Shown in pieces: positions 1 through 7,829 of a DNA stretch of 64,000 nt. The position numbers and the translations under genes are program-made. The stretch's first letter is position 1. Each line of letters begins with the position of its first letter. The notes below the pieces were generated by a model. The model saw only the letters and a list, made by a program, of their open reading frames with translations, ran no database searches and was not told where the DNA came from. The stretch spans positions 1 to 64,000 of the forward strand of contig NZ_JAUNOQ010000011.1 of NCBI RefSeq assembly GCF_030531065.1, in the 5' to 3' direction. This stretch comes from Phascolarctobacterium sp. (GTDB lineage Bacteria > Bacillota > Negativicutes > Acidaminococcales > Acidaminococcaceae).

Positions 1-204
1 TTTTGAGATTAAAAACTTATGAAAATTTTACTTGACTTTTATTAGCAGGTCTTTTGCCGACAAAAGAAGTAACTACAAACACGCCTAACGTAACGCAAGA
101 ACGCCATAGAAAAAAATAAATACGAACGTTCTTTTCGGTATCGTTTCGTTCCCCTAAACCCCTCCCAATTTTATAATTCTATTTATAATTTTCTAAAAAT
201 TATC

Positions 205-233
205 TTGCCAAGCACATCCTTTTTTGTTATAAT
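205..233 (+). promoter_or_regulatory. Sigma-70 type promoter
   Basis: TTGCCA at 205-210, a 17-bp spacer and TATAAT at 228-233. It points towards the first Rpn gene, about 275 bases upstream of its start. Confidence 0.5.
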
Positions 234-259
234 ATATAAAAGTCAAAAAATCAAAAGTC

Positions 260-517
260 TAATCGTATCTCTTACCCTCTCCCCCAAAACTTTTTAAGAG
301 ATAATGCAGTACCAAGTCGGTTGTAACTCAAACGCAACCGGCGGTACTGCTTTTTTGTTTTACCGGCAACTGCCGCCCGCGCCCGGTAAAATATCCTTCC
401 CGCCCGCAATTACCGCCCCGCAAGCGGAATACGAACCGCACCCGCCGCTAAAAAAGCAAAACTCCATGACAAAATAATCCGGAAAATGTTATAATTAAGG
501 AGACGAGCATGACTAAA
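260..517 (+). repeat. Long direct repeat, copy 1 (partner at 1387-1641)
   Basis: About 255 bases, nearly identical to 1387-1641. Each copy includes a terminator hairpin, a second inverted repeat, the ribosome-binding site and the first three codons of an Rpn gene. Differences are a few substitutions and small indels in the first 50 bases. Confidence 0.95.
306..356 (+). terminator. Intrinsic terminator in repeat copy 1
   Basis: Outer stem CAGTACC (307-313) with GGTACTG (343-349), inner stem CGGTTG with CAACCG, then a T-rich run from 351. It lies upstream of the first Rpn gene, so it either ends an earlier transcript or attenuates the Rpn leader. Confidence 0.75.
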
Positions 518-1333
518 TTTGAAGACCTGACAATCCAAAATAATTTCCTGTTCCAGCAGGTGATGAAAAACAAACGCATCTGCAAGCGTCTTATCGAAGA
601 GCTGCTCAACATCAAAATCGCCGAGCTTTCCTATCCCTACGCCGAAAAAACGATTCAAACAGGCGTCGACAGCCGCGGCGTGCGGCTCGACATCATCGTC
701 GCCGACGAAAAGCGCACGCATTATAACCTAGAAATGCAGGTAAAAAACAATAAAAGCGCGGAAACCGGCGAACCGCTTTTGCCGAAACGCACGCGCTATT
801 ACCAGGCGTCGCTTGATATGGATTTGCTTGGCAAAGGGCAGGATTTCGATAAGCTTAACGACACCTATATTATCTTTATCTGCGCCTTTGATTTATTCGA
901 CGAAGGAAGATACGTCTACACCTTTAAAAACAAATGCCTGGAGAATCCTGAATTAGAAATGGGCAACGGCGCGACGGTGGTGTTCGTCAATTCTTTGGGA
1001 AGCAAGGGCGACATTTCGCCCTTGGCTAAAAGCTTTTTGGCATATGTAAACGATAAAACCGTAAGCGACGAATTTACAGAAGAAGTGGACGCTGCCGTGG
1101 CTGCGCTCAAGCGCGACAGCGAGGTGAGGAGGCAGTTTATGTTGTTAGAAATGGCATTACACGACGAACGCATGGAAGGACGCAGGGAAGGTAGAGCAGA
1201 GGGTATACGCGACATTGCTCTCGATATGCTCAAGGATAAGTATACCTTAGCGCAGATTCTCAAGCTTTCCCGCTTGAGTAAGGAAGAAATTTACGCTTTG
1301 GCGCAGGCCAACGGCTTGGAAGTCCCCGTCTAA
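509..1333 (+). CDS. Rpn family recombination-promoting nuclease (PD-(D/E)XK), paralog 1
   Basis: A 274-residue protein of the Rpn / PDDEXK_2 transposase-like family, which are DNA endonucleases linked to RecA-independent recombination and phage defence. The N-terminal 150 residues hold the nuclease core, with the motif GVRLDIIVAD followed by YNLEMQVKN (the D...ExQ active-site pattern at about residues 59-90). The C-terminal third is charged and helical (DERMEGRREGRAEG) and ends in a short helical domain. The start is supported by AAGGAGA before the ATG. A second paralog follows at 1633 behind a copied leader. An internal start at 1139 is annotated separately. No transposon ends were found, so calling it a transposase would be misleading. 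Confidence 0.9.
   Translation: MTKFEDLTIQNNFLFQQVMKNKRICKRLIEELLNIKIAELSYPYAEKTIQTGVDSRGVRLDIIVADEKRTHYNLEMQVKNNKSAETGEPLLPKRTRYYQASLDMDLLGKGQDFDKLNDTYIIFICAFDLFDEGRYVYTFKNKCLENPELEMGNGATVVFVNSLGSKGDISPLAKSFLAYVNDKTVSDEFTEEVDAAVAALKRDSEVRRQFMLLEMALHDERMEGRREGRAEGIRDIALDMLKDKYTLAQILKLSRLSKEEIYALAQANGLEVPV
1139..1333 (+). CDS. Predicted intragenic small protein of Rpn paralog 1 (RpnS-like)
   Basis: An in-frame ATG at codon 211 of the Rpn gene is preceded by a consensus Shine-Dalgarno AGGAGG (1127-1132) at a 6-base spacing, which is better than many true starts in this window. Translation from it gives 64 residues: the charged linker plus the C-terminal helical domain. In Escherichia coli, Rpn C-terminal domains are made separately from internal starts and block the full-length nuclease. 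The same role here is an inference from the start signal and from conservation of the segment in paralog 2. Confidence 0.5.
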   Translation: MLLEMALHDERMEGRREGRAEGIRDIALDMLKDKYTLAQILKLSRLSKEEIYALAQANGLEVPV

Positions 1334-1386
1334 GCCGCAAGCCGCGCAAAATTTTACAGTGCGGCAAATTATGCCAATAAAATACG

Positions 1387-1641
1387 TAATCGTATCTCTT
1401 AGCCTCCCCCAAACTTTTTAAGAGATAATGCAGTACCAGGTCGGTTGTAACTCAAGCGCAACCGGCGGTACTGCTTTTTTGTTTTACCGGCAACTGCCGC
1501 CCGCGCCCGGTAAAATATCCTTCCCGCCCGCAATTACCGCCCCGCAAGCGGAATACGAACCGCACCCGCCGCTAAAAAAGCAAAACTCCATGACAAAATA
1601 ATCCGGAAAATGTTATAATTAAGGAGACGAGCATGACTAAA
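1387..1641 (+). repeat. Long direct repeat, copy 2 (partner at 260-517)
   Basis: Near-identical copy of 260-517, running from just after the first Rpn gene to codon 3 of the second. It carries the same hairpin terminator and ribosome-binding site. No promoter like the one at 205-233 precedes it. Confidence 0.95.
1430..1480 (+). terminator. Intrinsic terminator after Rpn paralog 1
   Basis: CAGTACC (1431-1437) pairs with GGTACTG (1467-1473), with an inner CGGTTG/CAACCG stem, followed by six T. It is the same hairpin as at 306-356. Confidence 0.8.
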
Positions 1642-2463
1642 AACAGCTTTGACACATTGCCCATCAGCAACGATTTTATGTTTAAGAAAGTTATGGAAAA
1701 CAAGCGCCTGTGTAAAAAACTCGTCGGCGCAATTATGCAAAAGAAAATCGCCGATATTATTTACACCGAAACGGAAAAGACCATCGAGCCGTATTACGAC
1801 AGCCGCGGCGTGCGTCTGGACGTTATCATTGCGGACGATAAACGCACGCGCTACAATCTGGAAATGCAGGTCAAAAATACTTTAGGCGATATAAGCGGCG
1901 AACCGGTGTTGCCTAAGCGCACGCGCTACTACCAGTCCATCATGGACATGGATATGCTGCAAAAAGGGCAGGATTTCGACGAATTAAATCCGTTGGTTTT
2001 AGTTTTCATCTGCGCATTTGATTTTTTCAACGAAGGGCGCTATGTCTACACCTTCAAAAGCAGATGCCTGGAAAATTTAGCGCTGGAACTCAAAAACGAA
2101 GTAACCGTACTGCTACTAAATTCGCAAGGTATGCGCGGCAACGTAACGCCGCTGGTCAAAAACTTTTTGCGTTACGTGAACGAAAACGTGCCTATTGATA
2201 AATTTACGCAGGAAGTAGAAACGGAGGTAGTACGGCTGCGGCAAGATAAGAAAGCGAGGCGAGAATACATGGTATTATCCACAAGATTAAAGGACGAACG
2301 CATGGAAGGACGCAGGGAAGAACGCGCTGCAAGAAATCGTGATATAGCGCTCGATATGCTCAAAGACAAGTATACCTTAGCTCAGATTCTCAAGCTTTCC
2401 CGCTTGAGTAAGGAAGAAATATACGCTTTGGCGCAGGCCAACGGTCTGCAAGTAGTCGAATAG
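1633..2463 (+). CDS. Rpn family recombination-promoting nuclease, paralog 2
   Basis: A 276-residue paralog of the preceding gene with the same architecture: a PD-(D/E)XK core with GVRLDVIIADD and YNLEMQVKN, a charged linker (DERMEGRREE) and a C-terminal helical tail. DNA identity with paralog 1 is highest at both ends. The leader and first codons are almost identical, and the last 170 bases are very close, while the middle differs widely at DNA and protein level. This mosaic pattern suggests recombination or gene conversion at the ends rather than simple tandem divergence. AAGGAGA precedes the ATG. Confidence 0.9.
   Translation: MTKNSFDTLPISNDFMFKKVMENKRLCKKLVGAIMQKKIADIIYTETEKTIEPYYDSRGVRLDVIIADDKRTRYNLEMQVKNTLGDISGEPVLPKRTRYYQSIMDMDMLQKGQDFDELNPLVLVFICAFDFFNEGRYVYTFKSRCLENLALELKNEVTVLLLNSQGMRGNVTPLVKNFLRYVNENVPIDKFTQEVETEVVRLRQDKKARREYMVLSTRLKDERMEGRREERAARNRDIALDMLKDKYTLAQILKLSRLSKEEIYALAQANGLQVVE
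2269..2463 (+). CDS. Predicted intragenic small protein of Rpn paralog 2 (RpnS-like)
   Basis: An in-frame ATG at codon 213 gives a 64-residue C-terminal product, the same length as in paralog 1. The upstream GAGGCGAG is a weaker ribosome-binding site than AGGAGG in paralog 1 but is correctly placed. The segment is the best conserved part of the two proteins outside the nuclease motifs. An antitoxin role is inferred from the family. Confidence 0.4.
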   Translation: MVLSTRLKDERMEGRREERAARNRDIALDMLKDKYTLAQILKLSRLSKEEIYALAQANGLQVVE

Positions 2464-2482
2464 CTTTACACCTCGCGTCTAA

Positions 2483-2632
2483 AATTTCAAAAACGATATT
2501 ACCGGTTCTTTGGAAAATGGCAAGAGCGCCGACCTTTTGGTTATCGACGGCAATCCTTTGGAAAATATCCGCGCTATCAGCGTAGAAAATATGCAGGTAA
2601 TTATGAAAGAGGGAGAATTTATCAGAGGCTAA
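2483..2632 (+). pseudogene. 3' remnant of an amidohydrolase gene
   Basis: One frame reads as the last 49 residues of an imidazolonepropionase-like amidohydrolase: GSLENGKSADLLVIDGNPLE, then IRAISVENMQVIMKEGEF and a stop. This matches the usual ending G-S-x-E-x-G-K-x-A-D-L-x-x-x-x-x-N-P-L followed by V-x-x-x-x-K-x-G. A stop codon lies just upstream in the same frame, and the catalytic barrel is absent. The gene was probably cut when the Rpn duplication formed. Confidence 0.75.
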
Positions 2633-2728
2633 TCTGATTCGCTTCGAGATATAAGCAGTCATCATAAATTTCTTGGTGGCTGCGCCTAAATTAGAAACGA
2701 GCGCGTAAGCGCGCAAAACAAAATTTGA

Positions 2729-2771
2729 AAGCTGCAGCCAACTATTTTCAGAGTCGGCTGCAGCTTCCTTG
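2729..2771 (-). terminator. Terminator of the SDR gene
   Basis: Perfect 11-bp stem AAGCTGCAGCC (729-739 of this kb) with GGCTGCAGCTT (756-766). On the minus strand it is followed by a U-rich tail. Confidence 0.75.
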
Positions 2772-2801
2772 CTTTTGGCGGTTTATACTTTACTTATAGA
2801 A

Positions 2802-3635
2802 TTATAAATTCGCGGGTGCCAGCGGCCCGTAAAAATAACTGGCGGTAGCGCCGCCGTCAATCAAAAACGTAGAACCCGTAATAAACGCGCTCCTGTCGCT
2901 CAATAACAGCTCGGCCACATTAGCTACTTCATCCGCAGTGCCCGGACGTCCGGCGGGACACTTAGCAAACATATTCTTATAAAAATCGCCGCGCGGCCCG
3001 TTAAATTCGTCTATTGCCAAAGGCGTTACGATAATTCCCGGAGCAATGGCGTTAAGTCGCGCGCCACGTTCGCCCCATTTCACGGCTTCCGCCATTACGC
3101 GCTTTTCATTGCACCGTTTCGCTAATTGGTAAGCGTGCAACGTATCGCGGATATTTTGCGGCTGCAATAAGGGCAAGGATAGCAATTCTTCCGTCGGCGC
3201 GGTAGCAAGTAAAGCGTCATCTTCCGCCGACAAGGCCGGCATACGCCAACCGGACTGGCTGGAAATCGTGACGCCGGAACCGCCTCTTTTTATTATTTTT
3301 CCAACTTCTTCCAGTAAAACGGCCGTGCCGTACAAATCAACTTTTAAAATTGCTTCTATCGGCGCTTGGCTGGGCGAAACGCCCGCCGCGTTGACCAAGA
3401 TAGCAATTTCGCCGAAGCTCTGCGCTAATCCGAGCATTTGCATAATCGACGCGCGCGAAGACAAATCCATTTCCGTCGGCGTAGTATCGAAACCCGCTTC
3501 GTTCATCGTTCTAGAAACAACCTTGGCGTTTTCCAGATTTTTATCGCCAATCACAATCTTCATGTTGCAGCCCATTCTGCGGGCGATAGCCATGCCTATT
3601 TGTCCGGCTCCCGTTAAAATCATTACGTTTTTCAT
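2802..3635 (-). CDS. SDR family NAD(P)-dependent oxidoreductase
   Basis: A 277-residue short-chain dehydrogenase/reductase. The Rossmann glycine motif TGAGQIG is at residues 8-14, a VNAAG version of the NNAG motif near residue 87, a serine-rich catalytic strand SSQSG near 149, and the active-site Y-x-x-x-K (YQLAKR) near 190. A 35-residue insert separates the serine from the tyrosine. The C-terminal end (FLIDGGATASYFYG) is typical. The substrate cannot be told. It lies 156 bases downstream of a LysR gene on the same strand, which may control it. Confidence 0.85.
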   Translation of the reverse strand: MKNVMILTGAGQIGMAIARRMGCNMKIVIGDKNLENAKVVSRTMNEAGFDTTPTEMDLSSRASIMQMLGLAQSFGEIAILVNAAGVSPSQAPIEAILKVDLYGTAVLLEEVGKIIKRGGSGVTISSQSGWRMPALSAEDDALLATAPTEELLSLPLLQPQNIRDTLHAYQLAKRCNEKRVMAEAVKWGERGARLNAIAPGIIVTPLAIDEFNGPRGDFYKNMFAKCPAGRPGTADEVANVAELLLSDRSAFITGSTFLIDGGATASYFYGPLAPANL

Positions 3636-3791
3636 TTCTAAAGCCTCCTGTTGCTCATGTATTTACTTTTATTTTACGTATGGCAGCCATGGAAAGCAAT
3701 TCTCATTCACGGGAAAAGCAATAAGAAAAACTTATGGCAAAGGCGCGTCAACCGAAGTTGGCAAACGCGTCTCGGTCTAATAATTCATGTT

Positions 3792-4685
3792 TTAGTTATT
3801 TTCCGACGCAAACTGCGACTTTAACATATCGGCGAACTCTTCTACGTAATAGCCTGAATTATCGGCGCGCCAAAAAGCGCAGCTCGTCGATTTGATGGGT
3901 TTGCCTTTGCGCGTTAATAATACTCGGCTCAGCGCAGGCGCAAATTCCGGTTCGCGTTCGCCGCTGTCGACCGGTAAAAATCCTTTATTTCGGATTACTA
4001 AAAAACGCGCTTCCTCTAAATTTTCCGCAAACAAAAAATCTCCCCGGACGCCTAAAACGTCGCGGTAATAGTTTCGTTCCGTTTCTTGCTGCTCAGCGGC
4101 CGCCACTAAAATGCAAGGAATATTTTTTAACTGCGCCAGCTCTACGCTGAACAAAGCGGACAACGGATTTCTTGCCGCTATTTCTACGTAAACGTCGCGT
4201 ATAGCTAAAACGCAATTAACATATTCGTCCGAAAACGCCCTGCGTTGGTCGCTTAATATTAAATCGACGCCGTCGTTGCGCAAAGCGTAGTACAAGTCTT
4301 CATGGCTGCCGCTCATAATCTGCACGGCAACATTGGGATATTTGGCCGCAAAGTCTGCGATTGCCAAAGCAAATTCTTGCCTGCTATGGCTCTTTAAATA
4401 ACCTATACGCAATTCCAAAGCCGTCCTTTGCGCTATACGAACGGTTTCGCGGCGCAGCCTTTCAAAATCTGCCGTCAGTATAAGGCTTTGACGGTAAAAA
4501 TGTTCTCCCGCAGGCGTTAGCGAAAATTTTCTGTTTTCGCGGTTTAATAATCTGACTCCTAATTCGTTTTCCAAATTTTGCAGCTGTTGCGAGATTGCGG
4601 ATTGCGAAATAAAACATTCTTCCGCAGCTTCTGTAAAATTTTTGCAGCGGACAACCGCTTGAAAATATTTAATTTGCTTGAGCAT
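3792..4685 (-). CDS. LysR family transcriptional regulator (1)
   Basis: A 297-residue regulator with an N-terminal winged helix-turn-helix (FTEAAEECFISQSAISQQ at residues 17-34) and a LysR effector-binding domain. A longer reading frame begins at 4730, but the ATG at 4685 is preceded by GGGAGGT at the right spacing and gives the family's standard beginning MLKQIKYF. It resembles the second LysR at 15630 through the whole HTH, so the two are paralogs. Likely target: the SDR gene just downstream. The inducer is unknown. Confidence 0.9.
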   Translation of the reverse strand: MLKQIKYFQAVVRCKNFTEAAEECFISQSAISQQLQNLENELGVRLLNRENRKFSLTPAGEHFYRQSLILTADFERLRRETVRIAQRTALELRIGYLKSHSRQEFALAIADFAAKYPNVAVQIMSGSHEDLYYALRNDGVDLILSDQRRAFSDEYVNCVLAIRDVYVEIAARNPLSALFSVELAQLKNIPCILVAAAEQQETERNYYRDVLGVRGDFLFAENLEEARFLVIRNKGFLPVDSGEREPEFAPALSRVLLTRKGKPIKSTSCAFWRADNSGYYVEEFADMLKSQFASENN

Positions 4686-4912
4686 TGTTTTACCTCCCAC
4701 GCTGTTGGCAGCAAGAACGCTTTTGCTCATTCGCCTTTATCAAAGCGTTCGTCTATTACCAATAATATCATATGCTAAGCCGACGGCAATAGCAATACGA
4801 AAACAAATTTTGCGCCGCCGTGAAAAAATTTAGGCGCGAAAACTAAAACGGCCGGAGCAGCGTCGGGCATTTTCTTTTTCCCGCTTTCCCGAACAAATTC
4901 ACGCTTCTATGC

Positions 4913-4941
4913 TTTATAAAATATGTGATTTATGGTATCAT
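4913..4941 (+). promoter_or_regulatory. Candidate promoter of the tetrapyrrole operon
   Basis: TATCAT at 4936-4941 with an upstream TGG (extended -10) and TTTATA at 4913-4918, spacer 17. The rest of the 4686-5003 gap holds no gene and no riboswitch that I can recognise. Confidence 0.45.
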
Positions 4942-5003
4942 ATATAAGTTAAGAAGACTGTTTAATGAAATATATTATCGTTTCCCGGCAGGTGAATAAA
5001 GCA

Positions 5004-5666
5004 ATGCTTATTAAGAACGATTTTTACTACCCGGCAATGCTGCGCTTACAAGGAAAGCGCTGCGTGATTGTCGGCGGCGGCGCAGTGGCGGCGCGCAAGC
5101 TGTTGTCGCTGTGCGCAGCCCAGGCTTGCGTTACGGTCGTCGCCCCGAAGTTTAGTAGCGAACTGCAAAAGCGGGCGCAGCTTTATAATTGCAAATTAGT
5201 GCGCGCGGCTTACGACCCGCAGTACCTTGACGGCGCTTTCATCGTCGTCGCCGCTACGGACAGCGCCGCAGTCAACAGACAAATCACAGCCGACGCGCCC
5301 TGCCTGTGCAATAATATTACCGAGCCGGAGCTGAGCAATTTCATCGTTCCCTCGTCCTTCAGGCAGAGAAATATCGCCGTAGCTTTGGCGACCGGCGGCG
5401 TGCCGGCCTTTACGCATTTGCTCAAAAAACTTTTGCAGCGCGCCGTAACGCCGGAGCTGGCGGACTTCAACGAATTTTTGCGCCAGCAGCGCGCGGCGGC
5501 GCGACAAATACCTTCCACGCCCGCGCAGCGCACAGCCTTTTGGCGGCAAACGCTGGACGACGAAATTTTAAATTTATTAACGGCAGGCCAAGCTGCTCAA
5601 GCAAAGGAGAAAATCATCGATGCAATTAACGGTTTTAGGACTCAATCACAAAACGGCGCCCGTTGA
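5004..5666 (+). CDS. sirC: Precorrin-2 dehydrogenase (siroheme synthase N-terminal type)
   Basis: NAD-dependent oxidation of precorrin-2 to sirohydrochlorin. The 220-residue protein has the Rossmann motif VIVGGGAVAARK near the N-terminus and the family's NNITEPELSNFIVPSS and GGVPAFTHLLKK segments. The C-terminal methyltransferase of full CysG is absent; that activity sits in the cobA-hemD fusion downstream. An ATG at 4965 is possible, but the ATG at 5004 has GGCAGGTGA at the right distance. The 3' end overlaps hemA by 47 bases, so translation is probably coupled. Confidence 0.9.
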   Translation: MLIKNDFYYPAMLRLQGKRCVIVGGGAVAARKLLSLCAAQACVTVVAPKFSSELQKRAQLYNCKLVRAAYDPQYLDGAFIVVAATDSAAVNRQITADAPCLCNNITEPELSNFIVPSSFRQRNIAVALATGGVPAFTHLLKKLLQRAVTPELADFNEFLRQQRAAARQIPSTPAQRTAFWRQTLDDEILNLLTAGQAAQAKEKIIDAINGFRTQSQNGAR

Positions 5667-6924
5667 AATCCGTGAACGCTTTAATTTCAGCAGCGACCGG
5701 GTAGCCAGCATACTTCGGCGTATGCGCAATTACGATAACATCCCCGAAGCCATGCTGCTTTCTACCTGCAACCGCACGGAGCTGTACATGGTTATCGAAA
5801 ATCCGCGCGAGGCCATTCCCTTTTTAAAGCATCTGCTCAAGCATTTGGCGGGCGAAAATTATAAGGGCGAATATTTTTATAATCTGACCGGCACCTTATG
5901 CGTAAGGCATCTCTTCCGCGTCGCCTCCAGTCTGGATTCGCTGATTATCGGCGAAGGGCAGATTTTGAGCCAGATTAAAAACGCTTACCAAATCGCCCGC
6001 AACAGCGGCATGACGGATACGATTTTAAATACGCTGATGAACCGCGCCATCGCCGTGGGCAAGCGCGTGCGCACGGAAACGAAGATCGCTTACAGCAGCG
6101 TGTCTGTTTCCAGCGCCGCCGTCGATCTGGCCATCGATATTTTGGGCGATTTGACGCGCGCCAATATCCTCGTAGTCGGCGCGGGCCACATGAGCGAGCT
6201 GACGGCGCGCCATCTCATCGACAAGGGCGCGAAAACAATTTTCGTCAGCAACCGCAATTTTGACCACGCCCAGGAGCTGGCCGAAAAATTCAGCGGCACG
6301 GCCATCCCCTATCAGGAAATGTTCAAGCAGGCGGCGCAGGCCGATATCATCATCACCTCTACCGGCGCGCCCCATTATGTGCTGACCGCCGAAAATTTAG
6401 GGCCGTTACTGCCCCAGCGTCAGGGACGGCCGCTGATTCTTATCGATATCGCCGTGCCCCGCGACGTGGACCCGGCCTTAAACGGCATGAAGGGCGTGAC
6501 CGTCTATAATATCGACGACCTAGAGGACGTGGTGGACGTCAATAAAAATTTCCGCAGCCACGAAGCGCAAATTGCCGAGCAAATTATCGCCGAAGAAATC
6601 GAAGCGCTCAAAGAACGCCTGCGCTATTACACCATGCGTCCCGTAATGGTGCAGCTGCACGACAAAATGAATTTTCTGCGCCAGAAGGTGCTCAAAAAAG
6701 CCTTTATCAAGCTGCCGGAGCTGACGGACGGGCAACGCCGCATTATCGATTTGATGACTCAGAGGCTGGAGCATAAATTCCTGCGCGAGCCCATGAAGGC
6801 CATGAACGCCGTAGCCGGTACGCCGGAGGAGGAACGCTACAAAAAAATGATGTGCGATTTATTCTTACTGAACGAAAGCGGAGAGGAGTTTGGCGATGAA
6901 AGCAAAATTGAAGATTGGGACTAG
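5620..6924 (+). CDS. hemA: Glutamyl-tRNA reductase
   Basis: First committed step of the C5 pathway: NADPH-dependent reduction of glutamyl-tRNA to glutamate-1-semialdehyde. The 434-residue length is normal. Visible motifs are the start LGLNHKTAPVEIRER, the catalytic cysteine in STCNRTELY (Cys50), SLIIGEGQILSQIK, the NADP-binding VVGAGHMSE segment and a C-terminal dimerisation domain. AAAGGAG precedes the ATG. It overlaps sirC upstream and hemC downstream (29 bases). Confidence 0.97.
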   Translation: MQLTVLGLNHKTAPVEIRERFNFSSDRVASILRRMRNYDNIPEAMLLSTCNRTELYMVIENPREAIPFLKHLLKHLAGENYKGEYFYNLTGTLCVRHLFRVASSLDSLIIGEGQILSQIKNAYQIARNSGMTDTILNTLMNRAIAVGKRVRTETKIAYSSVSVSSAAVDLAIDILGDLTRANILVVGAGHMSELTARHLIDKGAKTIFVSNRNFDHAQELAEKFSGTAIPYQEMFKQAAQADIIITSTGAPHYVLTAENLGPLLPQRQGRPLILIDIAVPRDVDPALNGMKGVTVYNIDDLEDVVDVNKNFRSHEAQIAEQIIAEEIEALKERLRYYTMRPVMVQLHDKMNFLRQKVLKKAFIKLPELTDGQRRIIDLMTQRLEHKFLREPMKAMNAVAGTPEEERYKKMMCDLFLLNESGEEFGDESKIEDWD

Positions 6925-7816
6925 GCAAAGCCTGCTGGCTCTGTGGCAGAGCAACCACATTGCAGCCTGCCTGCGCCGGCAATATCCCGAATGCGAAATA
7001 GAATTAAAAAAGATAGTTACCAAGGGCGATAAAATTTTGGACGTGCCCCTGGCGCAAATCGGCGGCAAGGGACTCTTCACCAAAGAAATCGAAGAAGAAC
7101 TGCTGAGCGGCGAAATCGATTTAGCGGTTCACAGCCTGAAGGATATGCCCACGGTGCTGCCCGAAGGCTTGTGCCTGACGGCCATCACCACTCGCGCCAA
7201 CGTAGGCGACGCTTTCGTCAGCAATAAATACGCCAGCTTCGCCGAGCTGCCGCTGGGCGCGGTAGTCGGCACCTCCAGCCTGCGCCGCAGGGCCCAGCTG
7301 TTAGCCGCCCGCCCCGATTTAGATATCCGGGATTTGCGCGGCAATGTGGATACCCGCCTGCGCAAGCTGGACGAGGGCCTATACGACGCCGTTATTCTGG
7401 CAGCCGCAGGTCTGGAGCGTTTGGGCCACGCCGACCGCATTCAAAGCTTGATTCCCTCCGCCGTTTGCCTGCCTGCCGTGGGCCAGGGCGCTTTGGCAAT
7501 CGAATGCCGCGACGGCGACAAGGAAACGCGCGCCATGCTGGACTTTTTAAACGACCTGCCCACACGTCAGGCCACCGGCGCCGAACGCGCCTTTTTGGGC
7601 TTAGTCGAAGGCGGCTGTCAGGTTCCCATCGGCGTGCACGCCGACGTGGAGGGCAATAAAATCCGCGTGGAGGCTATCATCGCCGCTTTGGACGGCAGCA
7701 CCGTTTTACGCGACACAATTACAGGCAGCGCCGACGACGCCGTCAGCCTGGGACAAGAATTAGGCAGAAAAATGCTGGCTAACGGCGGCCGGGAAATTTT
7801 GGCCGCCATACTTTAA
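6896..7816 (+). CDS. hemC: Hydroxymethylbilane synthase (porphobilinogen deaminase)
   Basis: Polymerises four porphobilinogens into hydroxymethylbilane. The 306-residue protein begins KIGTRQSLLALWQ, contains GTSSLRRRAQL and DLRGNVDTRL, and has the dipyrromethane-cofactor cysteine in EGGCQVPIG near residue 240. The ATG at 6896 is chosen over a TTG two codons upstream because GAGAGGAG is well placed for it. It overlaps the hemA end. Confidence 0.97.
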   Translation: MKAKLKIGTRQSLLALWQSNHIAACLRRQYPECEIELKKIVTKGDKILDVPLAQIGGKGLFTKEIEEELLSGEIDLAVHSLKDMPTVLPEGLCLTAITTRANVGDAFVSNKYASFAELPLGAVVGTSSLRRRAQLLAARPDLDIRDLRGNVDTRLRKLDEGLYDAVILAAAGLERLGHADRIQSLIPSAVCLPAVGQGALAIECRDGDKETRAMLDFLNDLPTRQATGAERAFLGLVEGGCQVPIGVHADVEGNKIRVEAIIAALDGSTVLRDTITGSADDAVSLGQELGRKMLANGGREILAAIL

Positions 7817-7829
7817 GGAGAGTGACATA

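Larger units (their letters stand above)
1..508. other. Intergenic lead-in without a gene
   Basis: I see no convincing gene here. The first 200 bases are AT-rich. A promoter lies at 205-233 and the first copy of a long direct repeat begins at 260. That repeat holds a hairpin terminator and a second inverted repeat (TTTTACCGG at 358-366 against CCGGTAAAA at 383-391). A transcript from the promoter would meet the terminator before reaching the Rpn gene, so this could be a leader with attenuation or simply the end of a short transcript. Confidence 0.5.

Noticed and set aside
466-495. Second promoter (ATGACA-18-TATAAT) just before the first Rpn gene
   Set aside because: Its start point would fall on the ribosome-binding site, leaving no usable leader.
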